The notes below the pieces were generated by a model that was not told the DNA's origin, made no database searches, and worked only from the letters and a program-made list of their open reading frames with translations. A stretch of 64,000 nt of DNA from NCBI GenBank assembly GCA_964414815.1, contig CAYPXY010000015.1, positions 23,198 through 87,197 of the forward strand, read 5' to 3'. The position numbers and the translations under genes are program-made. Source of the DNA: Mariniblastus sp964414815. GTDB lineage: Bacteria > Planctomycetota > Planctomycetia > Pirellulales > Pirellulaceae. Each line of letters opens with the position of its first letter. Position 1 is the stretch's first letter. Below, one piece after another: positions 34,473-43,846 of the stretch.

Positions 34473-37400
34473 TCAATAAGACTCCGCACTACGGGGACCG
34501 TCGTTGTCGCTCAGGCCAGGTTCGCCTAAGTGTTTTTTAGCTTCTCTCAGGTATCTTGCAAAAGACTCATACTCATCGGGAAGGTCGTCCCGATATTCCC
34601 TATCTCCTTTCAGTATTAAAAACAACGCTCTGCGACTGTTCCAAGTTGGTTCCGGATGCTTTTTAATATATTCATCGCATGCGCACCAAGCTTTTCTGCG
34701 GGAGTCAGGCAATCCTCTGGCAGCAGGTACTGCGGACCATGTTTTCGGTCCCACCTCTCCCCCATCCACCGGTTCAAACTCACTCCGTTCTCCTGTCACC
34801 TCGAACAGCTTCTGTTTGATTCGCGCAAGCAGGTCCTTCTGCTGTCCTGCATCTCCGCCGATCGCGGTGGCATGAATCTCGCCAGCATTTAGATCCACTC
34901 GAACCAGAATCTGTACGTCGCCATCGCAGACCACCACCCGATCGCGAAATACACTGTCCGCAAGCCCCAGTCGGTCCCGTTGTAATGGCTCATAGGCCAG
35001 CCCAATAAACTGCGGCAGATGGGTGGCAAGCAACAGTTTCAGTTTCATGACGGAAACACTGCCATCCTTGAAGACCTGATTTTGATAGTAGACTGAGCTT
35101 CCAGGTTCGGCCTCCACGGATTCAGGAATACGGTCTACCACCAGATACTTTGCCTCACTGTCATCGTTGGTTACGAAGTCAAACACCAGACGGCTTGTCT
35201 TCAGGAAGTTCAGAACGGCATCGGCTACATTCGTGTCTCCACCGACCAGCACCGTCAACTGATCCATCATACTCTGCCTTGTGACCACGCCTTTGTCGTG
35301 TTTGAACGGCACGATGCCCGGTTCGGTGTCGGTCGTCGCGCTGACCACACGGTACATGACCCCGCGCAACCACGACACCCCGAACACCAGATCGCCCAGC
35401 CGGTCCCGCGCCTCGACAGTTTCGCGCGGCATGAGCAGGTTAAGGCCTCGCTGCCTGGCCATTTCTTTTTTCTCTGCTGCCAACTCTTTGTCGCGCTGAG
35501 GACAAATCACCACCCCCAAGTTCCGCAGCAGATCAAGGCCCAAGCTATCTTTTTTGTCATTTTCATTGCCCGTTACATTGAAAAACAACGCACTCAGTTC
35601 CGCGCGGGTGATTGGCCCCTTACTCAGCGGGCCATCCTCCGCCTCGCATTGTTCCATTACCTGCCGATAGCCGGCGGGATAACTGTAGTTGATCTCCGGG
35701 TGCAACGCCTGCACCGCCCGTTCAATCGCTCCGCGTAGCACTTCGTACTGCGTCTCATAGTCCAGCCTGGCGAGTTCCTTCTTCGCCATCTCCGATCTCG
35801 CGCCCCTTCCTGTTGTGCCTCGCGGATCCCAATAGTCGCGGACGATCTGCGTACTCAGTTCCGGATCGCCTTGGACCGCATCATTGAGCAGTACTCCCTC
35901 GGTAAAATCCTCATGCACTCCTCGATCTCTATGAGAAAGGACAACGATACTTGGCGCGAATTGCGGCGCGTCGTTCTTTTTTTGATCTTCGTACCAGCCG
36001 TAACAGCGGACGATCCGCAGCCAATAGTCCAACAGACTTTCGGATCGTGGCTCCGATGCGTTGACGACGATCAGGTAGATGCAGCGTTTGTCGCCAAAGA
36101 ACGTCTTGTGCCCGCCGTGAAGTTCAAGATCTCCCCCCAGATCGAAGAACCGCGCCAGCACCGCTTGGTTATTCGGCCCCATTCCATCGAGCCCGACGGT
36201 TCGCAGTTCCCATGCTCGCGTCTTTTCCGGAGTCCCGACAGCCATTCCGCTCGCTTCAATCTGCTGCCACAGATGCGATTTCCCCACCTGCTTTTTGCCG
36301 ACAACGGACATACGAATGGAGAAAATTGGCTCTTGCTCGACGCCGCTGTCCGGCCGAAATTCCAGCAGACGGGCCAGAAGCATTTCCGAATCGCTAATGT
36401 AGAGCGCTTCTATTGGTATTCCCCGCTTGCTCCCACTGGGCAGCGAAAAAGTCAGCGGGTTTCCATCAACGAAGATGCTTCTCCACTCGCGACGTCGCCT
36501 CAGCACAATAGCCCAAGGGTTTCCATCTACGAATTTGTTTTTCCACCCGCCAACCGGGTTACCGCCGGGACAAAGCTGTTTGATCATATCGATAATCGTC
36601 TGGGCGTCACCGATCCGGTTATCCGATATATTGAGCGTCATCAGACCTTTCAGATGGTTCGCAATCTCGCGCGCACCTTCGTCGCCGATCCCGTTATCAG
36701 ATATATCGAGCGTCGTCAAGCCTCCCAGATTGTTCGCAATCTCTCGCGCACCTTCATCGCCGATCTGGTTCACACCTATACAAAGCGTCGAAAGGCTATT
36801 CAGATGGTTTGCAATCTCGCGCGCACCTCTATAGCCAATCTCGTTACCCCGTATATTGAGCGTCGTCAGATTTTTCAGATGGTTCGCAATCTCGCGCGCA
36901 CCTTCGTAACCGGTCCAGTTATACGATATCTTGAGAGTCGTCAGGCCTTTTAGATTGGTCGCAATCTCGCGTGCGCCTTCGTCGCCGATCCGGTTATCCG
37001 ATATATCGAGAGTCGTCAGGCCTTTCAGATTGGTCGCAATCTCGCGCGCACCTGCGTCGCTGATCCCGTTACCTCCTATGCTGAGCGTCGTCAGGCCTTT
37101 CAAGTGGTTCGCAATCTCGCGCGCACCTTCGTAGCCGATCCGGTTATCGGATATATCGAGAGTCGTCAGGCCTTTCAGATGGTTCGCAATCTCGCGCGCA
37201 CCTTCGCCGCCGATCCGGTTATCCGATATGTCGAGCGTCGTCAGGCCTTTCAGNNNNNNNNNNNNNNNNNNNNNNNNNNNNNNNNNNNNNNNNNNNNNNN
37301 NNNNNNNNNNNNNNNNNNNNNNNNNNNNNNNNNNNNNNNNNNNNNNNNNNNNNGTTATCGGATATATCGAGAGTCGTCAGGCCTTTCAGATGGTTCGCAA

Positions 37401-37836
37401 TCTCGCGCACACCTTCGCCGCCGATCCGGTTATCCGATATGTCGAGCGTCGTCAGGCCTTTCAGATGGTTCGCAATCTCTCTTGCGCCTACTTCGCCGAT
37501 ATCGTTATCCGATATATAAAGCGTCGTCAGGCCTTCCAGATGGTGGGCAATCTCCCTTGCGCCTGATTCGCCGATATCGTTTCCTGATATGTCGAGCCCC
37601 GTCAGACGGGGCAAGTGGCGGAGCTTGTGGTACACCAAGGCCCGGCAAGTGTTGGCTTCAATCAAGCAGCCTGACAAATCCAGATAGCCCCGCAGTTCAT
37701 TCTCGTTCGACCGATCCCACGGCTCATCTGCCGGCAGATACTGTTCCAGTTTAGCTTCGATCTTTTCGCGAATCGTCGGATTGACATCTTCCCATCGTGG
37801 GATGCTCTTATCCTCCCCAGCATTGTCGTTTTTCAT
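34473..37836 (-). CDS. Roco protein: leucine-rich repeats, Roc GTPase and COR domain (contains assembly gap)
   Basis: Reads from an ATG at 37834-37836 (a TTG at 37869 is an alternative) to 34473, broken by 100 N. The N-terminal ~65 residues are unique. Leucine-rich repeats of exactly 25 residues follow, of the form LTTLDISDNRIGDEGAREIA, about four before and nine after the gap. The Roc domain has P-loop VVGKKQVGKSHLW, switch II DLGGDLELHGGHKTFFGDKR, and SHRD at the base-recognition site in place of N/T-K-x-D. A COR-like region (LGLDLLRNLGVVI) and a C-terminal extension complete it. Bacterial Roco proteins are dimeric GTPases; the role here is unknown. The gene is bracketed by metH and a metH-tail copy. 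Confidence 0.85.
37254..37353. other. Assembly gap of 100 N
   Basis: A filler of fixed length inside a 75-bp tandem array coding for the 25-residue repeats. From the phase of the flanking units the true missing length should be 39 + 75n bases, which would restore the reading frame; 100 N breaks it. Confidence 0.95.
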
Positions 37837-37899
37837 AGGTTTTTGCCATAAGTGATTGATCAAACTCAAAAGTCAGAGTTATTGCCGGGACTACGACGA

Positions 37900-40800
37900 T
37901 CAATACCCCAACGTCGGCGATAGCCACCGCTCGATCTCGTGGATCGGCATGCTTTTGACTCTTGCATAATGCTCGACTTGGTCCTTCGCCACCCGGTGAA
38001 CTGCAAAATAGCGGGAATGGGGATGCGCGAAATATAGCCCACTGACGGCGGCGCCCGGCCACATGGCGAAACTTTCGGTCAGCTCGATCCCTGTATTCGG
38101 CTCAACGTCCATCAAATCCCACAGCGTTCTCTTCTCGGTGTGGTCAGGGCAAGCCGGATAGCCTGCCGCCGGGCGGATGCCGCGATACTTCTCGTCAATC
38201 AACTGCTCGTTATCCAGATTCTCGTCGCCTCCAAATCCCCAATCGAGGCGGGCTTGGCGATGGAGAAATTCGGCGAACGCCTCGGCCAGTCGGTCGGCAA
38301 GAGCGGTCACCATGATCGCGTTGTAATCGTCAAGCTCCTTGCGGTACTTCGCCGCCAGCTCATCGCAACCGTGACCGGTGGTAACTGCAAATCCTCCGAT
38401 ATAGTCCAGTCGCCCGCTGTCAATCGGAGCGATGTAGTCGGCGAGCGAACGAAAATGTTCGATTCCCTTTCGCTGCCATTGCTGCCTCAGACAATGAAAA
38501 CGCGTCAGTTCTTTTGAACGATCTGCATCGGCATAAACAATGATCGAATCGCCGTCGCTGTTGGCGGGCCAGAACCCGTACATCCCACGAGCGGTCAGCA
38601 AATTTTTCGAAACGATCTCCCCCAACAACGTTTGAGCGTCCTTGAACAGCTTCGTCGCTTCTTCGCCGACCTTCTCGTCGTTGAGAATTTTGGGATACTT
38701 GCCATGCAGCTCCCAAGACATGAAAAAGGGTGTCCAGTCGATGTATTTCGCCAGCTCATTCAAACTGATCACCAATGGAGATTGACCGGAAGTCCCGCCT
38801 GCCTGATTCCCCGCACTGTAAACCAGCCGAGTCCCAATAAACGATGGCGTGGCAATATCAATGGCTGCCCAGTCGGTCGGAAAGCGTTTTGCAAGTGCTT
38901 CGGTGTACGGCACTAACGTGAAGTCTCGATCTTCGAAACTGGCCACCAATTTTTGTTGCTTCAGTTTATTTTCTTCTACAAACGCCGGTTTCGATTCGCT
39001 GTTGATGAGCCGATCAACGACACCGACACTACGCGAAGCATCGAGTACATGGATGACCGGCTGCTCGTACTGCGGAGCGATCCTCACCGCGGTATGTTTC
39101 TCGCTGGTCGTCGCACCGCCGATCAGCAGTGGAATCGTCATTCCCGTTCGCTGCATTTCCCTTGCGACGTAAACCATTTCGTCAAGGCTCGGCGTAATCA
39201 AGCCCGACAATCCGATCATGTCCACCCCATGCTCGATGGCGGCCGCAAGGATTTTCTCGCATGGCACCATGACGCCGAGATCGATAACTTCGTAGTTGTT
39301 GCAGCCAAGCACCACGCCGACAATGTTTTTGCCGATGTCGTGAACGTCTCCTTTGACCGTTGCCATCAGAATCTTGCCGCGATAGGCTTGGGATGCGACG
39401 CCGGCCTTGATCTTCTCTTCTTCCATGAAGGGCATCAGATACGCCACCGCTTTTTTCATCACGCGTGCCGATTTGACGACTTGCGGCAGAAACATTTTAC
39501 CGCTGCCAAAGAGGTCGCCGACGATCGACATGCCGTCCATCATCGGGCCTTCGATGATTTGCAGGCAGCGGTCATATTTCTGGCGAGCTTCCTCGGTATC
39601 CTCGACCACCCATTTGTCGATGCCTTTCACCAGCGCATGAGCCAATCGCTCCTCAACAGTCCCGCTTCGCCATTCGAGAATTTCATCGGGACCTTTTGCC
39701 TTTTTCTTGTCTTTGACTTTCTCGGAGTATTCCAGCAAGCGATCCGTCGCATCGGGACGTCGATTCAAAATCACGTCTTCGACATATTCCAGCAGTTCTT
39801 TCGGAATCTCTTCATAGATTTCGAGTTGCCCCGCGTTGACGATCCCCATATCCAGCCCCGCCGCAATCGCATGATACAGGAATGCCGCGTTGATCGCCTC
39901 GCGAACGACATCGTTTCCGCGAAAACTGAAACTGACGTTCGACACACCGCCGGAAATTTTTGCGCCGGGACAAACCTGCTTGATCAGCCGAGTCGCTTCG
40001 ATGAAGTTGACCGCGTAGTTGTTGTGTTCCTCCATCCCGGTACCGATGGTCAGGATGTTCGGGTCGAAAATGATGTCTTCGGGTGGGAAACCGACCTTAC
40101 TCACCAGCAAATCGTAAGCTCGTTTGCAGATTCGCACTTTGTCATCGGTTTCGACCGCCTGACCTTGCTCGTCAAAAGCCATCACGACTACTGCGGCACC
40201 GTATCGGCGCACTAGTTTCGCCTTGGCAAGGAAATCTTCTTCGCCTTCCTTGAGACTGATCGAGTTGACAATGGACTTTCCCTGCGTGGCCCGTAAACCG
40301 GCTTCGATGACGCTCCACCTTGAGCTGTCGATCATCACCGGCACGGCCGCGATGGCATCTTCGCCGGCGATCAGCCGCAAAAACTTGGTCATCGCCATTT
40401 CGCCATCAAGCAGTGCGTCATCCATATTGATGTCGATCACTGCGGCTCCGCCTTCGACCTGATCGCGAGCAACTTCGACGGCGTCTTCAAATTTGTCGTC
40501 GCGAATCAGACGGGCAAATTTCCGCGATCCCGTCACGTTGGTTCGCTCCCCGACCATCAGGAAATTGGAATCGGCCCGCAGGCTCAGTGGTCTCGCACCG
40601 GCCAGCCGTGTGATCGGTGCAACGACGTTCCGTGGATGCGGCTTCAATCCGCGAACCCGCTTTGCGATGGCTTGAATGTGATCGGGAGTCGTTCCGCAGC
40701 AGCCGCCGATAATATTCACCCACCCATTGTCCGCCCACTCGCCGACCATCCCGGCCATTCGATCCGGCGTCAGATCAAATTGCCCCATTTCGTTCGGTAA

Positions 40801-41751
40801 CCCCGCGTTGGGATGGACACTGATGTACGGCGTGGCGACTTTGGAAAGCTCTTCGATGTGTGCCCGCATAACGTCCGGGCCGAGTGCACAGTTCATACCG
40901 ACGCTGATCATCGGAAAATGAGAAACACTGTTCCAGAACGCTTCCACGACCTGACCAGAAACAAAGGTACTGCCCGCTTCACTGAAGGTCCCAGAAACCA
41001 TCACGGGTACAACGTTGCCTGTTTCTTCGAAATACCGGGCGATTGAAAACAGACAGGCTTTCAAATTGAGCGTATCAATCACCGTTTCGGGAAACAGTAT
41101 ATCGACGCCTCCTTCGACGAGCGCCGCAACTTGCTGGTAATACGAATGCTCCAACTCCTCAAACGTGACACCACGCCATGCCGGATCGTCGACCTTGGTA
41201 CTAATTGCCGTTTGCTGGGTCGTCGGGCCGATGGAACCGGCGACAAACTTCTGCGGTGCGTCCGGATTGGCTTTCTTGAACTGTTCGATCGCAGCTTTTG
41301 CGTTTTTGACGGCCGCGAAGTTGATCTCCCGCATTAGCTCATCGGGCAATTTGTACTCGGCCATGCCGATCGGGCTGGCGTTGAACGTGTTGGTTTCGAC
41401 GATGTCGGCACCGGCTTCGAGGTACTGGCGATGGATTTCCGTAATCGCCGAGGGCTTGGTCAGCCCCAGAATATCGCCAAAGTTCTTCAGTTGAACTGAC
41501 GAATCGTGATCGGCAAACCGCTCTCCCCGAACGTCCGCTTCGGTCAGCCCCAACCGCTGGGTCATCGTCCCCATCGCTCCGTCGAGGATCAGAATCTCAT
41601 TGGACAGCCGCTCATACAAAGCCGATGTGATTGCGGCGCGTTCGTCGCGTTGCGGAGGACTTGCTGTCGTAAAATCTGCTGGCAAATAGGTTGCTGGCAG
41701 TGTGGATGCTGGCGGGTTCGTCGGGTTTGCGGTCGTCACGGTTTGCGTCAT
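37900..41751 (-). CDS. metH: Cobalamin-dependent methionine synthase
   Basis: 1283 residues with the full MetH order: homocysteine-binding barrel (zinc ligands in GMNCALGP and GGCCGTTPDHI), pterin-binding barrel (VGERTNVTGSRKFARLI), cap and B12 domain (DVHDIGKNIVGVVLGCNNYE, with the Asp-x-His-x-x-Gly cobalt ligand) and the C-terminal activation domain ending IERWLSPTLGY. A ~40-residue Thr/Pro-rich N-terminal extension is unusual. It methylates homocysteine from 5-methyltetrahydrofolate. No cobalamin or SAH riboswitch could be recognised in the 186 bases to the divergent neighbour. Confidence 0.97.
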   Translation of the reverse strand: MTQTVTTANPTNPPASTLPATYLPADFTTASPPQRDERAAITSALYERLSNEILILDGAMGTMTQRLGLTEADVRGERFADHDSSVQLKNFGDILGLTKPSAITEIHRQYLEAGADIVETNTFNASPIGMAEYKLPDELMREINFAAVKNAKAAIEQFKKANPDAPQKFVAGSIGPTTQQTAISTKVDDPAWRGVTFEELEHSYYQQVAALVEGGVDILFPETVIDTLNLKACLFSIARYFEETGNVVPVMVSGTFSEAGSTFVSGQVVEAFWNSVSHFPMISVGMNCALGPDVMRAHIEELSKVATPYISVHPNAGLPNEMGQFDLTPDRMAGMVGEWADNGWVNIIGGCCGTTPDHIQAIAKRVRGLKPHPRNVVAPITRLAGARPLSLRADSNFLMVGERTNVTGSRKFARLIRDDKFEDAVEVARDQVEGGAAVIDINMDDALLDGEMAMTKFLRLIAGEDAIAAVPVMIDSSRWSVIEAGLRATQGKSIVNSISLKEGEEDFLAKAKLVRRYGAAVVVMAFDEQGQAVETDDKVRICKRAYDLLVSKVGFPPEDIIFDPNILTIGTGMEEHNNYAVNFIEATRLIKQVCPGAKISGGVSNVSFSFRGNDVVREAINAAFLYHAIAAGLDMGIVNAGQLEIYEEIPKELLEYVEDVILNRRPDATDRLLEYSEKVKDKKKAKGPDEILEWRSGTVEERLAHALVKGIDKWVVEDTEEARQKYDRCLQIIEGPMMDGMSIVGDLFGSGKMFLPQVVKSARVMKKAVAYLMPFMEEEKIKAGVASQAYRGKILMATVKGDVHDIGKNIVGVVLGCNNYEVIDLGVMVPCEKILAAAIEHGVDMIGLSGLITPSLDEMVYVAREMQRTGMTIPLLIGGATTSEKHTAVRIAPQYEQPVIHVLDASRSVGVVDRLINSESKPAFVEENKLKQQKLVASFEDRDFTLVPYTEALAKRFPTDWAAIDIATPSFIGTRLVYSAGNQAGGTSGQSPLVISLNELAKYIDWTPFFMSWELHGKYPKILNDEKVGEEATKLFKDAQTLLGEIVSKNLLTARGMYGFWPANSDGDSIIVYADADRSKELTRFHCLRQQWQRKGIEHFRSLADYIAPIDSGRLDYIGGFAVTTGHGCDELAAKYRKELDDYNAIMVTALADRLAEAFAEFLHRQARLDWGFGGDENLDNEQLIDEKYRGIRPAAGYPACPDHTEKRTLWDLMDVEPNTGIELTESFAMWPGAAVSGLYFAHPHSRYFAVHRVAKDQVEHYARVKSMPIHEIERWLSPTLGY

Positions 41752-41937
41752 TGTCTATTTTCGAGTATTGATTGGGAGGCTATCAGTTTATCCCTTGTGG
41801 AAGGGTCCCTCAATGCAATTTCATTGAAACGGTTGAAACTGACAAGGTAAATACTGTCGCAACCTCACTTGTTCGGTTGAGCAAGTTACGCACGCAGACC
41901 GCCCATTTTCGCAACCTTAAACGCTCATTGGCTTGCC

Positions 41938-43704
41938 ATGACCTACGAACGACATTCGCATAGATCGCATTCGTTGCCCAATTTAGGTTCGTCAGATCCA
42001 TCTCGGCCCCCGATCCCGGCCGTGATCCGTCCTCTTCAGCCGTCCGCGTCGGAAGAGCCAACTTCGCGAGTGGATGCCTCTCAAACCTTGCGAGGCCCTC
42101 ATCGGCGAGTCGAAAAGCTGGAAGAATACGTTAGTTGGCTGCAACAGCAAACTCACAAGGAATTAAATCGACAGGCAGGAGCGATTGAAACGTTGACGCG
42201 CCGCACCGTCGTGCAGGATCCACCCTTTCGTCAACCATCAACCTCCAGCAACACCGGTATCCCCAGTCCCCACTCGGCTCCGTCCCCTCAGTCCAAGCCG
42301 ATCATCCAGTTTGTCGAAACCGCCTCCACCCGCCCGATCGAGCGAGCCGATGATCCCCACCTTCAGGGCGCATCCGCATTACCTCCCAGGCCCAAGACCC
42401 CCATCCATCAGTTTCAACCGGAAGCCGATCTTCGTCGTGTCATCGAGAAGCTGGAGACGGCTCAAGTTCGGGTTCCCGGAAAGCCGCAAGCTCAAGAGCC
42501 TGTCGACGAGCCAGCATTTTACCGACCTGCCACCGAACGGCCCGAACCGGTTGAGCCATTCGCTTCGCAAGCTCCCCCCCGTAGAACGGTCACACCCGCC
42601 GAATTTGCTCAGCCTTACTGCGAACGCGATACGGTCTCTCGATCAACGGATGACAACATCGACCTCGCCCCCAGCCTCACCAAGAAAGAAATCATCCAGA
42701 CGATTTCCAGCGCCATCGCCACGGTGTTGACGAATCAGGCCGATCCTATCATCGAAGCGAAAATCCGTCAGCAGTTGAAAGATTTGCAACTGGAGTTCGT
42801 GGAGGACAGCCACAATGGTCCGTCCAGTTCACCCTCGACCTCGAAACCGCAATACGGAAACGCCCTTTCGTCGTCTCAACCCGAATCGACCACTCAGTAT
42901 CAACCGGACGCCGCCAACCTGCCACCGTCCCGCCAACCGTCTGCCCCTATCTCACCTCCCATCTCCTCACCTCTCTCTGCACCATCCTCGGTCCCCACAC
43001 CTTTGATTAAGGAGATCCCTACCTATGTCGCAGCATGGGATGTGCCCGATTTTCGCTGGCCGATGATCTCCGAACAGATGATCACACACGGTGCAGATGC
43101 CATTTCGACGTTGACCTCGACTGTCTTGAAAACACTGCGCGGGACCCGACGTCGTGTCGCGGTTACTTCGCCAGATCGTTCTGCGGGGACGACGTCCATT
43201 GCCATTGGGCTGGCTCGCTGGGCGGCACTGGAAGGTCAGCGAGTGCTATTGATTGATGGGAACATTGGGCATCCTGAACTGAGTACACTCGTTGGTCTTG
43301 GACCGGGAATCTCGTGGCTCAACGGGATCGACGGGCGGGATGGCGAGCTGACTCATCCGGCGGAACTCATCGTCCGGTCGCAGAAACTTCCCTTATGTGT
43401 GCTACCGCTATTTCCAACGGTGTCGCGCGATCACATGCCGGAATTGCTATTCGACTATCTAGGTAAACTGATCGATCCCGTGACGTTCGAGTTTGACTTG
43501 GTGGTCCTCGATCTAGGGCCAAGCCGACAGATTGTGGATGAACTGAGCGACGGTCAGACACTGATCGATACAGCACTTATTGTTCATCAGGATAGAACGG
43601 TCCGAACCAGCCAAACTCAAAATCAGTTGCGGGCATTGAACGTTGAACAATTTGTGTTCGCTCAGAATTCGATTCACCCAAATGTGAAATCACACGTTGC
43701 GTGA
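41938..43704 (+). CDS. CpsD/MinD-like ATPase with degenerate P-loop and long disordered N-terminus
   Basis: 588 residues. The first ~350 are Pro/Ser-rich with a short coiled coil (RRVEKLEEYVSWLQQQTHKE) and a conserved helical piece (TKKEIIQTISSAIATVLTNQ). The C-terminal 220 residues follow the bacterial tyrosine-kinase/MinD fold: RVAVTSPDRSAGTTSIAIGL, LLIDGNIGHPELSTLVGL, DLVVLDLGPSRQI. In this family the Walker A is G-x-G-K-S/T; here the Lys is missing (S-A-G-T-T-S). ATP binding may be lost. The LIDGN Asp is kept. Context is exopolysaccharide-like: the next gene is a membrane glycosyltransferase. Confidence 0.7.
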   Translation: MTYERHSHRSHSLPNLGSSDPSRPPIPAVIRPLQPSASEEPTSRVDASQTLRGPHRRVEKLEEYVSWLQQQTHKELNRQAGAIETLTRRTVVQDPPFRQPSTSSNTGIPSPHSAPSPQSKPIIQFVETASTRPIERADDPHLQGASALPPRPKTPIHQFQPEADLRRVIEKLETAQVRVPGKPQAQEPVDEPAFYRPATERPEPVEPFASQAPPRRTVTPAEFAQPYCERDTVSRSTDDNIDLAPSLTKKEIIQTISSAIATVLTNQADPIIEAKIRQQLKDLQLEFVEDSHNGPSSSPSTSKPQYGNALSSSQPESTTQYQPDAANLPPSRQPSAPISPPISSPLSAPSSVPTPLIKEIPTYVAAWDVPDFRWPMISEQMITHGADAISTLTSTVLKTLRGTRRRVAVTSPDRSAGTTSIAIGLARWAALEGQRVLLIDGNIGHPELSTLVGLGPGISWLNGIDGRDGELTHPAELIVRSQKLPLCVLPLFPTVSRDHMPELLFDYLGKLIDPVTFEFDLVVLDLGPSRQIVDELSDGQTLIDTALIVHQDRTVRTSQTQNQLRALNVEQFVFAQNSIHPNVKSHVA

Positions 43705-43724
43705 TTCTAACCCACGGCACTTTA

Positions 43725-43836
43725 GGCAACCGGCAGGTAAAAGTTTACCCAAGCAGTATTGTGTTTCCCAGACGCCGAGTTGCGAGTCGCGGAGCGACTC
43801 GTCTACACTAGGGTACGTTTTTATCTTCCGGTCGCC
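43725..43836 (+). repeat. 112-bp inverted-repeat element, copy 2
   Basis: Same length as copies 1 and 3; left end GGCAACCGGCAGGTAAAA, right end TTTTTATCTTCCGGTCGCC. It stops ten bases before the start codon of the glycosyltransferase gene. Confidence 0.92.
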
Positions 43837-43846
43837 CTATACCAGG

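Noticed and set aside
35298..37754. Several long plus-strand frames opposite the Roco gene
   Set aside because: They are antisense readings of the 75-bp leucine-rich-repeat units, which stay open because the unit is a multiple of three.
38953..40215. 420-codon plus-strand frame opposite metH
   Set aside because: It is antisense to a highly conserved part of MetH, and its translation is rich in His/Asp/Phe without domain pattern.
41752..41937. Cobalamin, SAM or SAH riboswitch upstream of metH
   Set aside because: No B12 box or other recognisable core; only a short CCCTTCCACAAGGG hairpin is present.
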